A stretch of DNA of 64,000 bases from DATFQI01 sp963816955 (GTDB taxonomy: Bacteria > Actinomycetota > Thermoleophilia > Solirubrobacterales > Solirubrobacteraceae): positions 992,001 through 1,056,000 of the forward strand of contig CAWFME010000004.1 in assembly GCA_963816955.1 (NCBI GenBank), given 5' to 3'. Positions 12,226 through 21,606 of the stretch are shown piece by piece. The number at the start of each line of letters is the position of its first letter. The stretch's first letter is position 1. The translations under genes and the position numbers were made by a program. Under the pieces are notes generated by a model. It did not search any database and was not told the origin of the DNA. It was given only the letters and a program-made list of their open reading frames with translations.

Positions 12226-12814
12226 ATGGACCGCGAGGACCTGAAGCTGTGGGCCCAGAAATGGCGCTGGTACGAGCGCGCGAGCCTGCCGTGGAACCGC
12301 GCCCGGGTCCACTTCGAGTTCGCCCGCCGCCGCTCCTTCTGCCGCTGGCCCGTGCACGGGAACGTGCTCGAGATGCTCCAGGAGGGCCGGCTCGAGCTCG
12401 GCGAGCACGTGCTGCTCGAGCCGGGCGTCTGGCTCACGGCGCCCGCGCCCGGCGCGGATCCGGATCGGCGGCGGCACGTTCCTCAACCTCGGCGTGCAGG
12501 TCGCGGCGGTCGAGCTCGTGGAGATCGGCGAGCACTGCATGTTCGCCAACGGCTGCTTCATCACCGACGGCAACCACCGCTTCGACGACCCCGGCAAGCC
12601 CGTCCCGTGGCAGGGCTTCACCTCCAAGGGCCCGACGCGCCTGGGCGACAACGTGTGGTGCGGCGCCAACGTCGTGATCACCAGCGGCGTCACGATCGGC
12701 GAGCGCTGCGTGATCGGCGCCAACTCCGTCGTGACCACGGACCTGCCGCCCTACTCGATCGCCGCCGGCGCACCCGCCAAGGTCCTCCGCCAGATCACCT
12801 ATCCCGACCGTTGA
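12226..12814 (+). CDS. hexapeptide-repeat acyltransferase (one frameshift near 12451)
   Basis: A left-handed beta-helix O-acetyltransferase-like protein, ~195 residues when corrected. The first 75 residues are in one frame. After GCGCCC-G-GCGCGG ATC the frame moves +1 and gives RIRIGGGTFLNLGVQV, then hexapeptide repeats, DGNHRF with the likely catalytic His, and LGDNVWCGANVVITSGVTIG, a typical LbetaH turn, ending AAGAPAKVLRQI. The span is 1 mod 3. Such enzymes acetylate sugars or cell-surface glycans using acetyl-CoA. It stands alone between divergent and downstream units, so its substrate cannot be inferred. Confidence 0.8.
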
Positions 12815-12840
12815 GCCGCGCGGCAGTGCCCGCGAACGTC

Positions 12841-12860
12841 GACTGCGGCTGGGTAGGGAG
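12841..12860. repeat. partial copy of the inverted-repeat element found at 60587-60741
   Basis: ACTGCGGCTGGGTAGGGAG at 12842-12860 is identical over 19 nt to the (complemented) right arm at 60721-60739, and over 17 nt to the left arm at 60589-60605. It lies in the gap between the acyltransferase stop and the ABC-F gene. Confidence 0.75.
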
Positions 12861-12894
12861 CCGGGGGATCGCCCGCTCCACCCGCGCCGCCTCG

Positions 12895-12900
12895 TAGCCT
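12895..12900 (+). promoter_or_regulatory. putative leaderless -10 element (TAGCCT)
   Basis: TAGCCT lies exactly 7 nt before the ATG of the ABC-F gene, with no Shine-Dalgarno sequence. Confidence 0.45.
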
Positions 12901-12907
12901 CACAGCC

Positions 12908-14559
<1,652 letters not shown>

Positions 14560-14563
<4 letters not shown>

Positions 14564-14994
14564 CGCTCGCCGCCGAGCGCGGAGATCCAACCGCCGAGGT
14601 CGCGGACCTCCCAGGCCATCGCGTCCTCGGCGCCTTCCGGCGTGTGCCAGCTCACCCGCAGCAGCCGGCGCCCGACCCACTTGCCCAGCCAGGTGCGCTC
14701 GCTCCCGACGGACGTGACGGCCGCGAGCGGGATCCGCGTCTCGCGGTCAGGCACGAACATGCGGAAGCGCAGCTCCTCGTCCGTGAGCGTCAGGCGCCCG
14801 TTGCCGCGCACCTGCGACGCCCCGCGCGACCGCAGCCCGAGCCCCCGGACGTGCTCGCTGCGCCGAGCGTCGGGGCCCGCCTCGGCTTCAGCCTGCGCGG
14901 CCACCCGCCGCGCCCGCCGGAGCAACGGCGTCAGCGTGAGGGCGAGCACCGCCACCACGCCGAACACGAGGGCGAACGATGCGAGGGCGGACAC
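14560..14994 (-). CDS. membrane-anchored PH-like domain protein, hypothetical
   Basis: A 144-residue protein with one N-terminal helix (ALASFALVFGVVAVLALTLT), then a basic segment and a ~95-residue soluble domain. The soluble part (GNGRLTLTDEELRFRMFVPDRETRIPLAAV) has the alternation of a GRAM/bacterial PH-like domain. No catalytic motif is seen. It is convergent with the ABC-F gene, sharing TTAG, and lies downstream of the small membrane gene at 15002-15244 with a 7-nt gap, so it may belong to the phosphate-transport unit. Function unknown. Confidence 0.6.
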
Positions 14995-15001
14995 GCCCTG
15001 G

Positions 15002-15244
15002 CTAGCCCTTGGACAACATGATGTGCACGCCGTACCCGACGACCACCGCGAAGACGGCGAACGCGAACAGGGCGAGCACGGCGTAGGTCATCGAGATGCC
15101 GCTCGCGCCGCCGCGGCGGGCCTCGGCGGAGCGCGAGCCGAACAGCACGACGAGCGCGAACAGGATCGTCACGGCGACGCCGGAGAGCAGGGACACCCAG
15201 ATGACGTCGAACAGCAGCCCGGCGTCGATCGCGGCGAGCACCAC
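15002..15244 (-). CDS. small two-helix membrane protein, hypothetical
   Basis: An 80-residue protein with two strongly hydrophobic helices (VIWVSLLSGVAVTILFALVVLF and YAVLALFAFAVFAVVVGYGVHIM) separated by a basic loop. It starts 4 nt after the stop of the Pit phosphate transporter gene and so is probably cotranscribed with it. I recognise no family. An accessory role in phosphate uptake is only a neighbourhood guess. Confidence 0.6.
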   Translation of the reverse strand: MVLAAIDAGLLFDVIWVSLLSGVAVTILFALVVLFGSRSAEARRGGASGISMTYAVLALFAFAVFAVVVGYGVHIMLSKG

Positions 15245-15248
15245 CGGC

Positions 15249-16349
15249 CTAGCCCTCCGCCGTGAGGGTCTGGCCCTGGCCGACGCGCCGCGCCATCGCG
15301 ATGCCGAGGGCGATCAGCAGCGCGGTGCTGACCACGACCGGCCCCGCGGCGCCGTCGCCGAACAGGTGCACGAACAGGTACGTGAGCGCGCCGACCGCCG
15401 CCGCGGCGGGCAGCGTCAGCACCCACGCGAGCACGATGTTGCCCGCGACGCCCCAGCGGACCGCGGACACGCGCTTGGCGGCGCCCGCGCCCATGATCGC
15501 GCCCGAGATCACGTGCGTGGTGGAGAGCGGGAAGCCGGCGTGCGAGGCGGCGAGGATCACGGCCGCGCCGGATCCCTGCGCGGAGAAGCCCTGGGCCGGG
15601 TCCATCTTGATGATCCGGCTGCCCATCGTCTTGATGATCCGCCAGCCGCCGACGTAGGTGCCCGCCGCGATCGCGCTCGCCGCGGAGACGACCACCCAGG
15701 ACGGGATGTCGTCGTCGGGGCTCAAGTTGCCGTTCGCGACGAGCGCGAGGAAGAGGATGCCCATCGTCTTCTGCGCGTCGTTGGTGCCGTGGGAGAGCGA
15801 GAACAGGCTGCCCGTGAGGATCTGTCCCAGCCGGTATCCGCGTGAGACCGTGCTCGGCCGCAGCCGCCCGACGATCCGGTAGGTGATCAGGATCCCGAGG
15901 CCGGCGACGACGAAGGCGAGCACCGGCGCCATCAGCGCGGGGATCGCGACCTTCTCGATCAGGCCGTCGCCGAGCACGGCCTTGGAGCCCTCGGCGGCGA
16001 ACGCGGCGCCGACGACGCCGCCGATCAGGGCGTGGGAGGACGACGAGGGCAGGCCGAAGTACCACGTCAGGAGGTTCCAGAAGATCGCGCCGATCAGCCC
16101 GGCGAAGACGATCGGGAGCGTGACCAGGTTCGCCTCGACGATGCCCTTGGCGATCGTGGCGGCGACCTCGAGCGACAGGAACGCGCCGACGAAGTTCAGG
16201 ACCGCCGCCAGCCCGACGGCCACGCGCGGCGCCATCGCGCGCGTCGAGATCGACGTCGCCACGGCGTTGGCGGTGTCGTGGAACCCATTGGTGAAGTCGA
16301 ACGCGAGCGCGGTCGCGACGACGATCCACAGGACGAGATCGTTGTCCAT
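15249..16349 (-). CDS. pit: low-affinity inorganic phosphate transporter, PiT family
   Basis: A 366-residue integral membrane protein with the duplicated PiT signature: FDFTNGFHDTANAVATSIST near residue 18 and SLSHGTNDAQKTMGILFLAL in the second half. It also has the conserved GLPSSSSHALIGG and PLSTTHVISGAIMG re-entrant segments. PiT proteins import metal-phosphate complexes in symport with protons. The gene lies 18 nt downstream of a DUF47 gene, the usual regulatory or accessory partner of Pit transporters, and upstream of a small membrane protein. All regions expected for the family are present, and the length is close to the usual bacterial range. Confidence 0.93.
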   Translation of the reverse strand: MDNDLVLWIVVATALAFDFTNGFHDTANAVATSISTRAMAPRVAVGLAAVLNFVGAFLSLEVAATIAKGIVEANLVTLPIVFAGLIGAIFWNLLTWYFGLPSSSSHALIGGVVGAAFAAEGSKAVLGDGLIEKVAIPALMAPVLAFVVAGLGILITYRIVGRLRPSTVSRGYRLGQILTGSLFSLSHGTNDAQKTMGILFLALVANGNLSPDDDIPSWVVVSAASAIAAGTYVGGWRIIKTMGSRIIKMDPAQGFSAQGSGAAVILAASHAGFPLSTTHVISGAIMGAGAAKRVSAVRWGVAGNIVLAWVLTLPAAAAVGALTYLFVHLFGDGAAGPVVVSTALLIALGIAMARRVGQGQTLTAEG

Positions 16350-16367
16350 TCGTCTCTACGTGCCCGT

Positions 16368-16994
16368 TCAGGCGTTCTTGATGACGATGCCCTCGAGGAT
16401 GTTCGCCGTCGTCTCGCAGGCGTCGATCGCGTCCTCGAGGCGCTCGAAGATGTCCTTCCAGCGGATCACGAGCATCGGGTCGATGCCGCGCTCGAACAGC
16501 GACGCGAGCGCCTGGCGGACCACGCGGTCGCCCTCGTTCTCGAGCCGGTTGATCTCCACCGTGAAGTGGCGGATGTCGTCGAAGGTGCGCAGGCGCGGGA
16601 CCGCCTGGGCGATCTGCCGCGACGCCTCGTGGAGGATCCGGGCGAGCTGCTGGGACTGCTCCATCGGCGCCTCGATCCGATACAGCGCCAGGAAGTCGGC
16701 GACCTCCTCGATGAAGTCGACGATGTCGTCCATGCCCGAGGCGAGCGCGTAGATGTCCTCGCGGTCGATCGGCGTGACGAACGTGGAGTTCAGCCGCTGG
16801 ATGATGTCGTGCGTGATGCGGTCGCCCTCCTGCTCGCAGACGACCACGTCGCGCGCGATCTCGCCGTGATCGGGCCACTGGTCGAGCATGCGCTCGAGCA
16901 GCTCGGCGGCGCGGACGATGTTGGCGCCGGCCTCCTCGAACAGGTCGAAGAACTCGCGCTCACGCGGCGCGAACAGCTGGGACAGGCGAGCCAT
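16368..16994 (-). CDS. DUF47/PhoU-like accessory protein of the Pit transporter
   Basis: A 208-residue all-helical protein of the DUF47 (PF01865, PhoU-like) family. Repeated E/DxxxD metal-ligand patterns are visible: CEQEGDRITHDIIQRLN, ASGMDDIVDFIEEVADF, INRLENEGDRVVRQAL, and RLEDAIDACETTANI. Family members are encoded beside Pit phosphate transporters, as here, and are thought to bind metal and modulate transport. It is the first gene of a three- or four-gene unit (DUF47, pit, small membrane protein, possibly PH-like protein). Confidence 0.9.
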   Translation of the reverse strand: MARLSQLFAPREREFFDLFEEAGANIVRAAELLERMLDQWPDHGEIARDVVVCEQEGDRITHDIIQRLNSTFVTPIDREDIYALASGMDDIVDFIEEVADFLALYRIEAPMEQSQQLARILHEASRQIAQAVPRLRTFDDIRHFTVEINRLENEGDRVVRQALASLFERGIDPMLVIRWKDIFERLEDAIDACETTANILEGIVIKNA

Positions 16995-17028
16995 GGCCGC
17001 CAGTGTATGTAACCGACTTGTTAGCGCG

Positions 17029-17934
17029 TCAGGCCATGCTGCGCTGCCGGGCGCGAACCACGCTCCGGAGCCGTTCGAGCTCCTCCGGCGCGATCCCGTA
17101 GCTGTGCTGCGGGCCGGGGAAGGCGCGGTTGCGGACCTCCTCGGCGTACGCGCGCACGCCGTCGACCATCGCCTCGCCGATCGCCGCGTACTCCTTGACG
17201 AACTTCGGCTTGAAGCCCTGGTGGATCGCCAGCAGGTCGTGCAGGACGAGCACCTGGCCGTCCGTGCTCGGGCCCGCCCCGATGCCGATGATCGGCACCT
17301 CCATGAACTCCATGATCACGTCGGTGACGTCGCTCGGGATGGCCTCGAAGACGATCGCGAAGCAGCCCGCCTCCTGCAGGGCCAGCGCGTCCTCGAGCAC
17401 GGCCTGGGCGCGCTCGGCCGTACGGCCCTGGGCGCGGTAGCCGCCGAGCGCCGTCGCGGTCTGCGGGGTCAGGCCGACGTGGCCCATCACCGGCACGCCG
17501 GCGCGGACGATCGCGCGCGCCCGCTCGGCCATCGCGCCGCCGCCCTCGAGCTTGACCGCGTCGCAGCCCGCCTCCTTGACGAAGCGGTGCGCGGTGGCGA
17601 TCGCCTGGGCGTCGGAGGCCTCGTAGGAGCCGAACGGCAGGTCGCCGACCAGCAGCGGGGTCTTCAGCCCGCGGCGCACGGCGGCGGAGAGCATCAGCAG
17701 CTCCTCGACCGTGATCGGCACGGTGTCGGGGTAGCCGAGCACGTTGTTGGCGGCGGAGTCGCCGACCAGCACCATGTCCACCTCGGCCGCCTCGACGGCG
17801 ACGGCGCTCGGGTGGTCGTAGGCGGTGACCATCACGATCGGCTCGCCCAGCGCCCGCTTCTCCCCGAGCTTCATGAGCGTGATCGGGGCGCGGGAGGGCG
17901 AGGAGTGGTCGCGGAGGCGGGGCGGGGAGGACAT
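17029..17934 (-). CDS. panB: 3-methyl-2-oxobutanoate hydroxymethyltransferase PanB
   Basis: First committed enzyme of pantothenate synthesis: transfers a hydroxymethyl group from 5,10-methylene-tetrahydrofolate to alpha-ketoisovalerate. The 301-residue product shows MVTAYDHPSA, the metal-binding VGDSAANNVLGY, DLPFGSYE, KLEGGG, GHVGLTPQ, the catalytic-Glu region FEAIPSDV and GIGAGPSTDGQVLVLHDLL. It lies 4 nt after panC. An N-terminal extension of ~15 Ser/Pro/Arg-rich residues precedes the core; ITLMKL may be nearer the true start of the fold. Cytoplasmic, decameric in known relatives. Confidence 0.96.
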   Translation of the reverse strand: MSSPPRLRDHSSPSRAPITLMKLGEKRALGEPIVMVTAYDHPSAVAVEAAEVDMVLVGDSAANNVLGYPDTVPITVEELLMLSAAVRRGLKTPLLVGDLPFGSYEASDAQAIATAHRFVKEAGCDAVKLEGGGAMAERARAIVRAGVPVMGHVGLTPQTATALGGYRAQGRTAERAQAVLEDALALQEAGCFAIVFEAIPSDVTDVIMEFMEVPIIGIGAGPSTDGQVLVLHDLLAIHQGFKPKFVKEYAAIGEAMVDGVRAYAEEVRNRAFPGPQHSYGIAPEELERLRSVVRARQRSMA

Positions 17935-17938
17935 GGCT

Positions 17939-18830
17939 TCAGGGCTCCTTCGTCGAGGTCGACGCCGCTGCGAGGTCGCCGCCTGGTGTCTGGAAGAGGG
18001 AGTTGTCGATCAGTCGGGTGTCGCCTACCCGCGCGGCCACCGCGACGAGCACGCGGCCGTTGACGGTGGGGACGGGCTGGAAGGAGTCGGGGTCGACGAG
18101 CGCGAGGTACTCGGGCTCGACGCCGTAGCGGGGCCATCGCGGCCAGGGCGGCGTCGCGCAGGCGGGCGGCGTCGCGCTCGCCCGCGCCGAGCGCATCGCC
18201 GGCCGCGCCGAGGCCGCGGCTCAGGGCGACCGCGCGCTCGCGCTCGCCGGCGTCCAGGCGCACGTTGCGGCTGGACATCGCGAGCCCGTCGGGCTCGCGC
18301 ACGGTGGGGACGATCTCCAGCGCGACCGGCAGGTCCAGGTCGGCGACCATCCGCCGCAGCACGGCGACCTGCTGCGCGTCCTTCTGGCCGAAGAACGCGA
18401 CGTCGGGCGCGACCACGTTGAAGAGCTTCGCGACGACCGTGCAGACGCCGGCGAAGTGGCCGGGGCCGCGCTCGGCGCCCTCGAGCACGTCGGAGAGCCC
18501 CTCGACGCGCACGGAGGTCGCGAACCCGGGCGGGTAGACCTCCTCCACGGAGGGGGCGAACAGCACGTCGACGCCGAGCGCCTCCGCTTCGGCGGCGTCG
18601 CGCTCCTCGGTGCGCGGGTAGGCGGCGAGGTCGCTCGCCTCGTTGAACTGCGCCGGGTTGACGAACAGGGACACCACCACCTCGTCGCACGTCTCGCGGG
18701 CCGCCTCCATGAGCGCGTGGTGGCCGGCGTGGAAGGCGCCCATCGTCGGGACGAGCCCGATCCGGCGCCCGGCCGCACGCGCGCCGGCAGTGTGGTCGCG
18801 CATCTGCGCCTTGGTCGTGATCGTGATCAC
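17939..18830 (-). CDS. panC: pantothenate synthetase PanC (one frameshift near 18131)
   Basis: Condenses pantoate with beta-alanine using ATP. The corrected product is ~296 residues, with VPTMGAFHAGHHALM (HIGH-type nucleotide motif), SLFVNPAQF, FFGQKDAQQVAVLRRM and AMSSRN (KMSKS-like). Around 18131 (minus strand reads GCC-C-CGC TAC) one extra C shifts the frame. The downstream frame gives RYGVEPEYLALVDPDSFQPV, the conserved C-terminal domain, and a stop at 17939. The span is 1 mod 3. The GTG start overlaps the stop of the DUF2520 gene by 4 nt and panB follows 4 nt later, so the three form one operon. Confidence 0.94.
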
Positions 18831-19564
18831 ACGACCACCCTCGAGCGGGCCAGCGACCGGGTGGCCTCCACGAGCGCGTCGAACAGCGGCGCGAGCTCCG
18901 GCGTGCGCTCGAGCACGGCCTCGCGCTGGCGCGCGACCGTGCCCTCGTCGCCGCGGGCGATCGGCCCCGTGAGCGCCCGCTCCGCGCCGAGCTCGGCCCA
19001 GGTGTCGACCGCCGCGCGCACGAGCGGGGCGAGCGCCGCGCGGTCGACGCCCGCCGTGCCGGCGAGCCGCTCCGCGGCGGCCTCGAGCGTGACGAGGAAG
19101 TTCGAGGCGATCGAGGCCGCCGCGTGGTAGGCGGCGCGGTCCTCGGGCGCCACGTGCATCGGGCGCATCCCCAGGTGCTCGGCGAGCTCCCGGGCCGCCG
19201 CCAGCGCGCGCGGCGTGGACCCGTCGACGGCGGCCGCGGCGCCGCGGAAGGCCTCCGGCGGCGATCCGGCGGGCACGGTCATCAGCGGGTGCAGGGAGAA
19301 CGCCTCGTGGCCGGCGAGCGGGTCGAGCGTGGTGGCGCCCGAGCAGTGGCCGACGAGGAGACCGTCCCGCCCGCCCACCGTCGCGGCCGCGGCGGCGATC
19401 TCGCCGTCCGGGACGCAGAGCAGCACCAGGGAGGTGGCGGCCTCAACCGCTCGCTCGCGGCGGAGCGGGCCGCTCACGGAGAGGCCGGCCGCGCGCAGCG
19501 CAGCGGCCAGGGCGGTGCCCAGGCGACCCGCGCCCACGACGGCGATCGAGTCCAGTTCTCGCAC
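18827..19564 (-). CDS. Rossmann-fold/DUF2520 protein linked to pantothenate genes
   Basis: A 245-residue protein with an N-terminal NAD(P)-binding motif (IAVVGAGRLGTALAAAL) and a helical C-terminal DUF2520-like domain (YHAAASIASNFLVTLEAAAERL). Overall it resembles ketopantoate reductase or pyrroline-carboxylate reductase folds. It is the first gene of a DUF2520-panC-panB operon (4-nt overlap with panC). Family members are often found beside panC, so a reductase step in this pathway, such as replacing PanE, is a reasonable but unproven inference. GTG 19564 is the likely start; a TATCTC sits immediately upstream. Confidence 0.8.
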   Translation of the reverse strand: MRELDSIAVVGAGRLGTALAAALRAAGLSVSGPLRRERAVEAATSLVLLCVPDGEIAAAAATVGGRDGLLVGHCSGATTLDPLAGHEAFSLHPLMTVPAGSPPEAFRGAAAAVDGSTPRALAAARELAEHLGMRPMHVAPEDRAAYHAAASIASNFLVTLEAAAERLAGTAGVDRAALAPLVRAAVDTWAELGAERALTGPIARGDEGTVARQREAVLERTPELAPLFDALVEATRSLARSRVVV

Positions 19565-19692
19565 GAGATACCGGCTTGAGAAGAGGGAGGGTTGTGGTCT
19601 GGGGGTCGCGCCCGACGACCGGTGCGCGCCTCCGCCACACAGGATACCCCGCAAGCTGCGGGAACCATCCCCGCTCCGGCCGGGCGCCGGTC

Positions 19693-19698
19693 TAAAGT
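19693..19698 (+). promoter_or_regulatory. putative leaderless -10 element (TAAAGT)
   Basis: TAAAGT ends exactly 7 nt before the GTG of the uracil-DNA glycosylase gene. Confidence 0.45.
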
Positions 19699-19705
19699 CG
19701 GGACC

Positions 19706-20440
19706 GTGAGCGATGCTGCGCAGCGTCGTGAGGGGCTCAAGGCCGTCTGGGAGCAGGCCAGCACCTGCCAGAAGTGCCCCCAGCTCGCCTCCACGCGACA
19801 GACCGTGGTCTTCGGCGCGGGCAACGCCGACGCCGACCTGATGTTCGTCGGCGAGGCGCCCGGCGCCCGCGAGGACGAGCGCGGCCTGCCGTTCGTGGGC
19901 CAGGCGGGGCGCCTGCTCGACCAGCTGCTCGAGGAGATCGGCCTGACGCGCGGCGACGTGTTCGTGGCGAACACGTTGATGTGCCGGCCGCCTGGCAACC
20001 GCGACCCGCTGCCGCAGGAGATCGACAACTGCCAGGACTACCTGTTCCGGAAGCTCGAGCTGATCCGGCCGAAGGTCGTCTGCACGCTCGGGAACTTCTC
20101 GACGAAGCTGCTGCGCGGCGACCCGACGGGCATCACGCGCCTGCACGGCCGCGACGAGATCCGCACGATCGGCCCGCGCACGCTGCGGCTGTATCCGATC
20201 TTCCACCCGGCGGCGGCGCTCTACACGCCGCGCATGCTCGAGACGCTGCGCGAGGACTTCGCGCGCCTGCCCGACCTGCTGGCCCTCCCGGAGCCGCCGC
20301 AGCCCGAGCCGTCGCAGGCGCAGCCCGCCGTGCCCGAGCCGGAGCTCGCGACCGTCGCCGCCGTCGCGGCGGAGCCCGCCCGCGAGCCCGAGCCTGAGCC
20401 CGCGGCCGAGCCGGACGACGGGCAGCTCGGCCTTTTCTGA
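19706..20440 (+). CDS. family 4 (4Fe-4S) uracil-DNA glycosylase with C-terminal clamp-like motif
   Basis: Removes uracil from DNA. The 244-residue product starts at GTG 19706 (VSDAAQRREG). It has CQKC near residue 17, the active-site block GEAPGAREDERGLPFVGQAGRLLD in two parts, then MCRPPGNRDP and NCQDYL supplying the other cluster cysteines, and FHPAAAL near residue 170. The catalytic domain ends about residue 190. A ~50-residue Pro/Glu/Ala linker follows, and the last residues are GQLGLF, matching the QLxLF sliding-clamp-binding consensus. The gene is divergent from the pantothenate operon and convergent with a glycosyltransferase, with a direct repeat in the gap. Confidence 0.92.
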   Translation: MSDAAQRREGLKAVWEQASTCQKCPQLASTRQTVVFGAGNADADLMFVGEAPGAREDERGLPFVGQAGRLLDQLLEEIGLTRGDVFVANTLMCRPPGNRDPLPQEIDNCQDYLFRKLELIRPKVVCTLGNFSTKLLRGDPTGITRLHGRDEIRTIGPRTLRLYPIFHPAAALYTPRMLETLREDFARLPDLLALPEPPQPEPSQAQPAVPEPELATVAAVAAEPAREPEPEPAAEPDDGQLGLF

Positions 20441-20499
20441 CGGGCCTGTCCCTTTAGCTCGCGTTCCTTCTAACGGGCCTGTCCCTTTAGCTCGCGTTC
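20440..20499. repeat. 27-nt direct repeat, two copies 33 nt apart
   Basis: Bases 20440-20466 and 20473-20499 are identical (starting ACGGGCCTGTCCCTTTAG). The first copy begins on the last base of the uracil-DNA glycosylase stop. The second encodes, on the minus strand, the last nine residues of the glycosyltransferase. The repeat therefore fills the whole convergent gap. Confidence 0.95.
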
Positions 20500-21507
20500 G
20501 AGGAGCGCGTTGATCTCGCGGGCCGTCCGCTCCCAGGAGAACCCCGCGGCGCGCTCCAGGCCGGCCGCCCGCAGCCGCTCCCGCTCCGCCGCGTCGGCGA
20601 CCAGCGCGGGCAGCTCGGTCGCGAACTCCGACGGATCGTCGACGAGCCGCGCCGCGCCGCCGCAGGTCTCGGGCAGCGCACCCGCGCTGGTGGTGAGCAC
20701 CGGCGTGCCGGCGGCCATCGCCTCGAGCACCGGCAGCCCGAAGCCCTCGTAGAGCGACGGCAGCGCGAACGCCTCCGCGCCCGCGTAGAGCCCCGGCAGC
20801 AGGGCGTCGTCGACGTGCCCGAGCAGCCGCAGCGCGTCGAGCCCCTGCTCGGCCGCGAACTGCGGCCGGTGCCCGCCCGCGACCGCCAGCTCGACGCCCT
20901 CGGCCGCCAGCGCCCGCGCCGCGGGCACGAGCGCGGCGAGGTTCTTGCGCGCGGTGTGGGAGGCGACGCAGAGCACGTACGGCCGCTCCAGCCCGAGCGC
21001 GCGGCGGGCCCCGGCGGGGTCCGCCTGCGGCGAGAAGCGGCCGTCGACGCCGCCCGGGACGACCGACACTCGCGCCGGATCGACCCCGAGCAGGTCCACG
21101 AGCTCCGCGCGCGAGAACGCCGACACGGTCACGATCCGCCGCGCGCGCGCCGCCAGCACTGGCAGCAGCCGCCGCTGCCAGGCCGCGTAGACGCCGGAGT
21201 ACCAGCCGGGATGGCGCAGGGCGGCCGCGTCGTGGAGCACGAGCACCGTGCGCCGCGAGACCGCCGGGGCGAGATTGGCCGGGCACAGCAGCAGCGGGGC
21301 GCGCAGCCGCGCGGCGCGGGCCGGCAGGACGAGCTGCTCCCACGCGTGGCCGGCCCGGTGCACCAGCCGCGGCGGCGGGCGCAGGACGGCGTAGGCACCG
21401 GGTCGCAGCGCGGGCAGCCGCGCGGAGAGCTCGCGCGCCCACCGCTCCACCCCGCCCAGCTCGGGGCGCGCGGCGGCGCGGGCGTCGATGGCGATCGGCG
21501 GCGTCAG
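20470..21507 (-). CDS. family 4 glycosyltransferase (probable non-ATG start)
   Basis: A GT4-type glycosyltransferase of ~345 residues, probably acting on cell-surface glycans. It has a GT-B fold: the N-terminal IAIDARAAARPELGGVERW block, IVTVSAFSRAEL, VPGGVDGRFSP, YVLCVASHTARKNL, LLGHVDDALLPGLYAGAEAFALPSLYEGFGLPVLEAM (in segments; E-x7-E), and GFSWERTAREI. The first in-frame GTG is at 21450, but it would cut off the conserved IAIDAR segment. An in-frame CTG at 21507 lies 8 nt after a GATAGT -10-like element, and an in-frame TAG is just upstream. CTG initiation, or a sequence error hiding an ATG/GTG, is therefore likely. The C-terminus is encoded by the direct repeat. Confidence 0.82.
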   Translation of the reverse strand: MTPPIAIDARAAARPELGGVERWARELSARLPALRPGAYAVLRPPPRLVHRAGHAWEQLVLPARAARLRAPLLLCPANLAPAVSRRTVLVLHDAAALRHPGWYSGVYAAWQRRLLPVLAARARRIVTVSAFSRAELVDLLGVDPARVSVVPGGVDGRFSPQADPAGARRALGLERPYVLCVASHTARKNLAALVPAARALAAEGVELAVAGGHRPQFAAEQGLDALRLLGHVDDALLPGLYAGAEAFALPSLYEGFGLPVLEAMAAGTPVLTTSAGALPETCGGAARLVDDPSEFATELPALVADAAERERLRAAGLERAAGFSWERTAREINALLERELKGQAR

Positions 21508-21515
21508 GGGGCGTG

Positions 21516-21521
21516 ACTATC
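21516..21521 (-). promoter_or_regulatory. putative -10 element (GATAGT) of the glycosyltransferase
   Basis: On the minus strand GATAGT ends 8 nt before the CTG at 21507, the spacing seen at other leaderless-type starts here. Confidence 0.3.
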
Positions 21522-21606
21522 CCAGAGCGTTTGCGCTGGAGCCGTTCGGGGTGCCACGCTTGCGTATCAAGTGCGGTTTGATTCGATCGATGACGGGCGA
21601 GCGAAG

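Noticed and set aside
18813..18836. GGTCGTG...CACGACC palindrome around the panC start as a regulator site
   Set aside because: It lies within overlapping coding sequence of panC and the DUF2520 gene and matches no operator I can name; Rex consensus TGTGAN6TCACA is not met.
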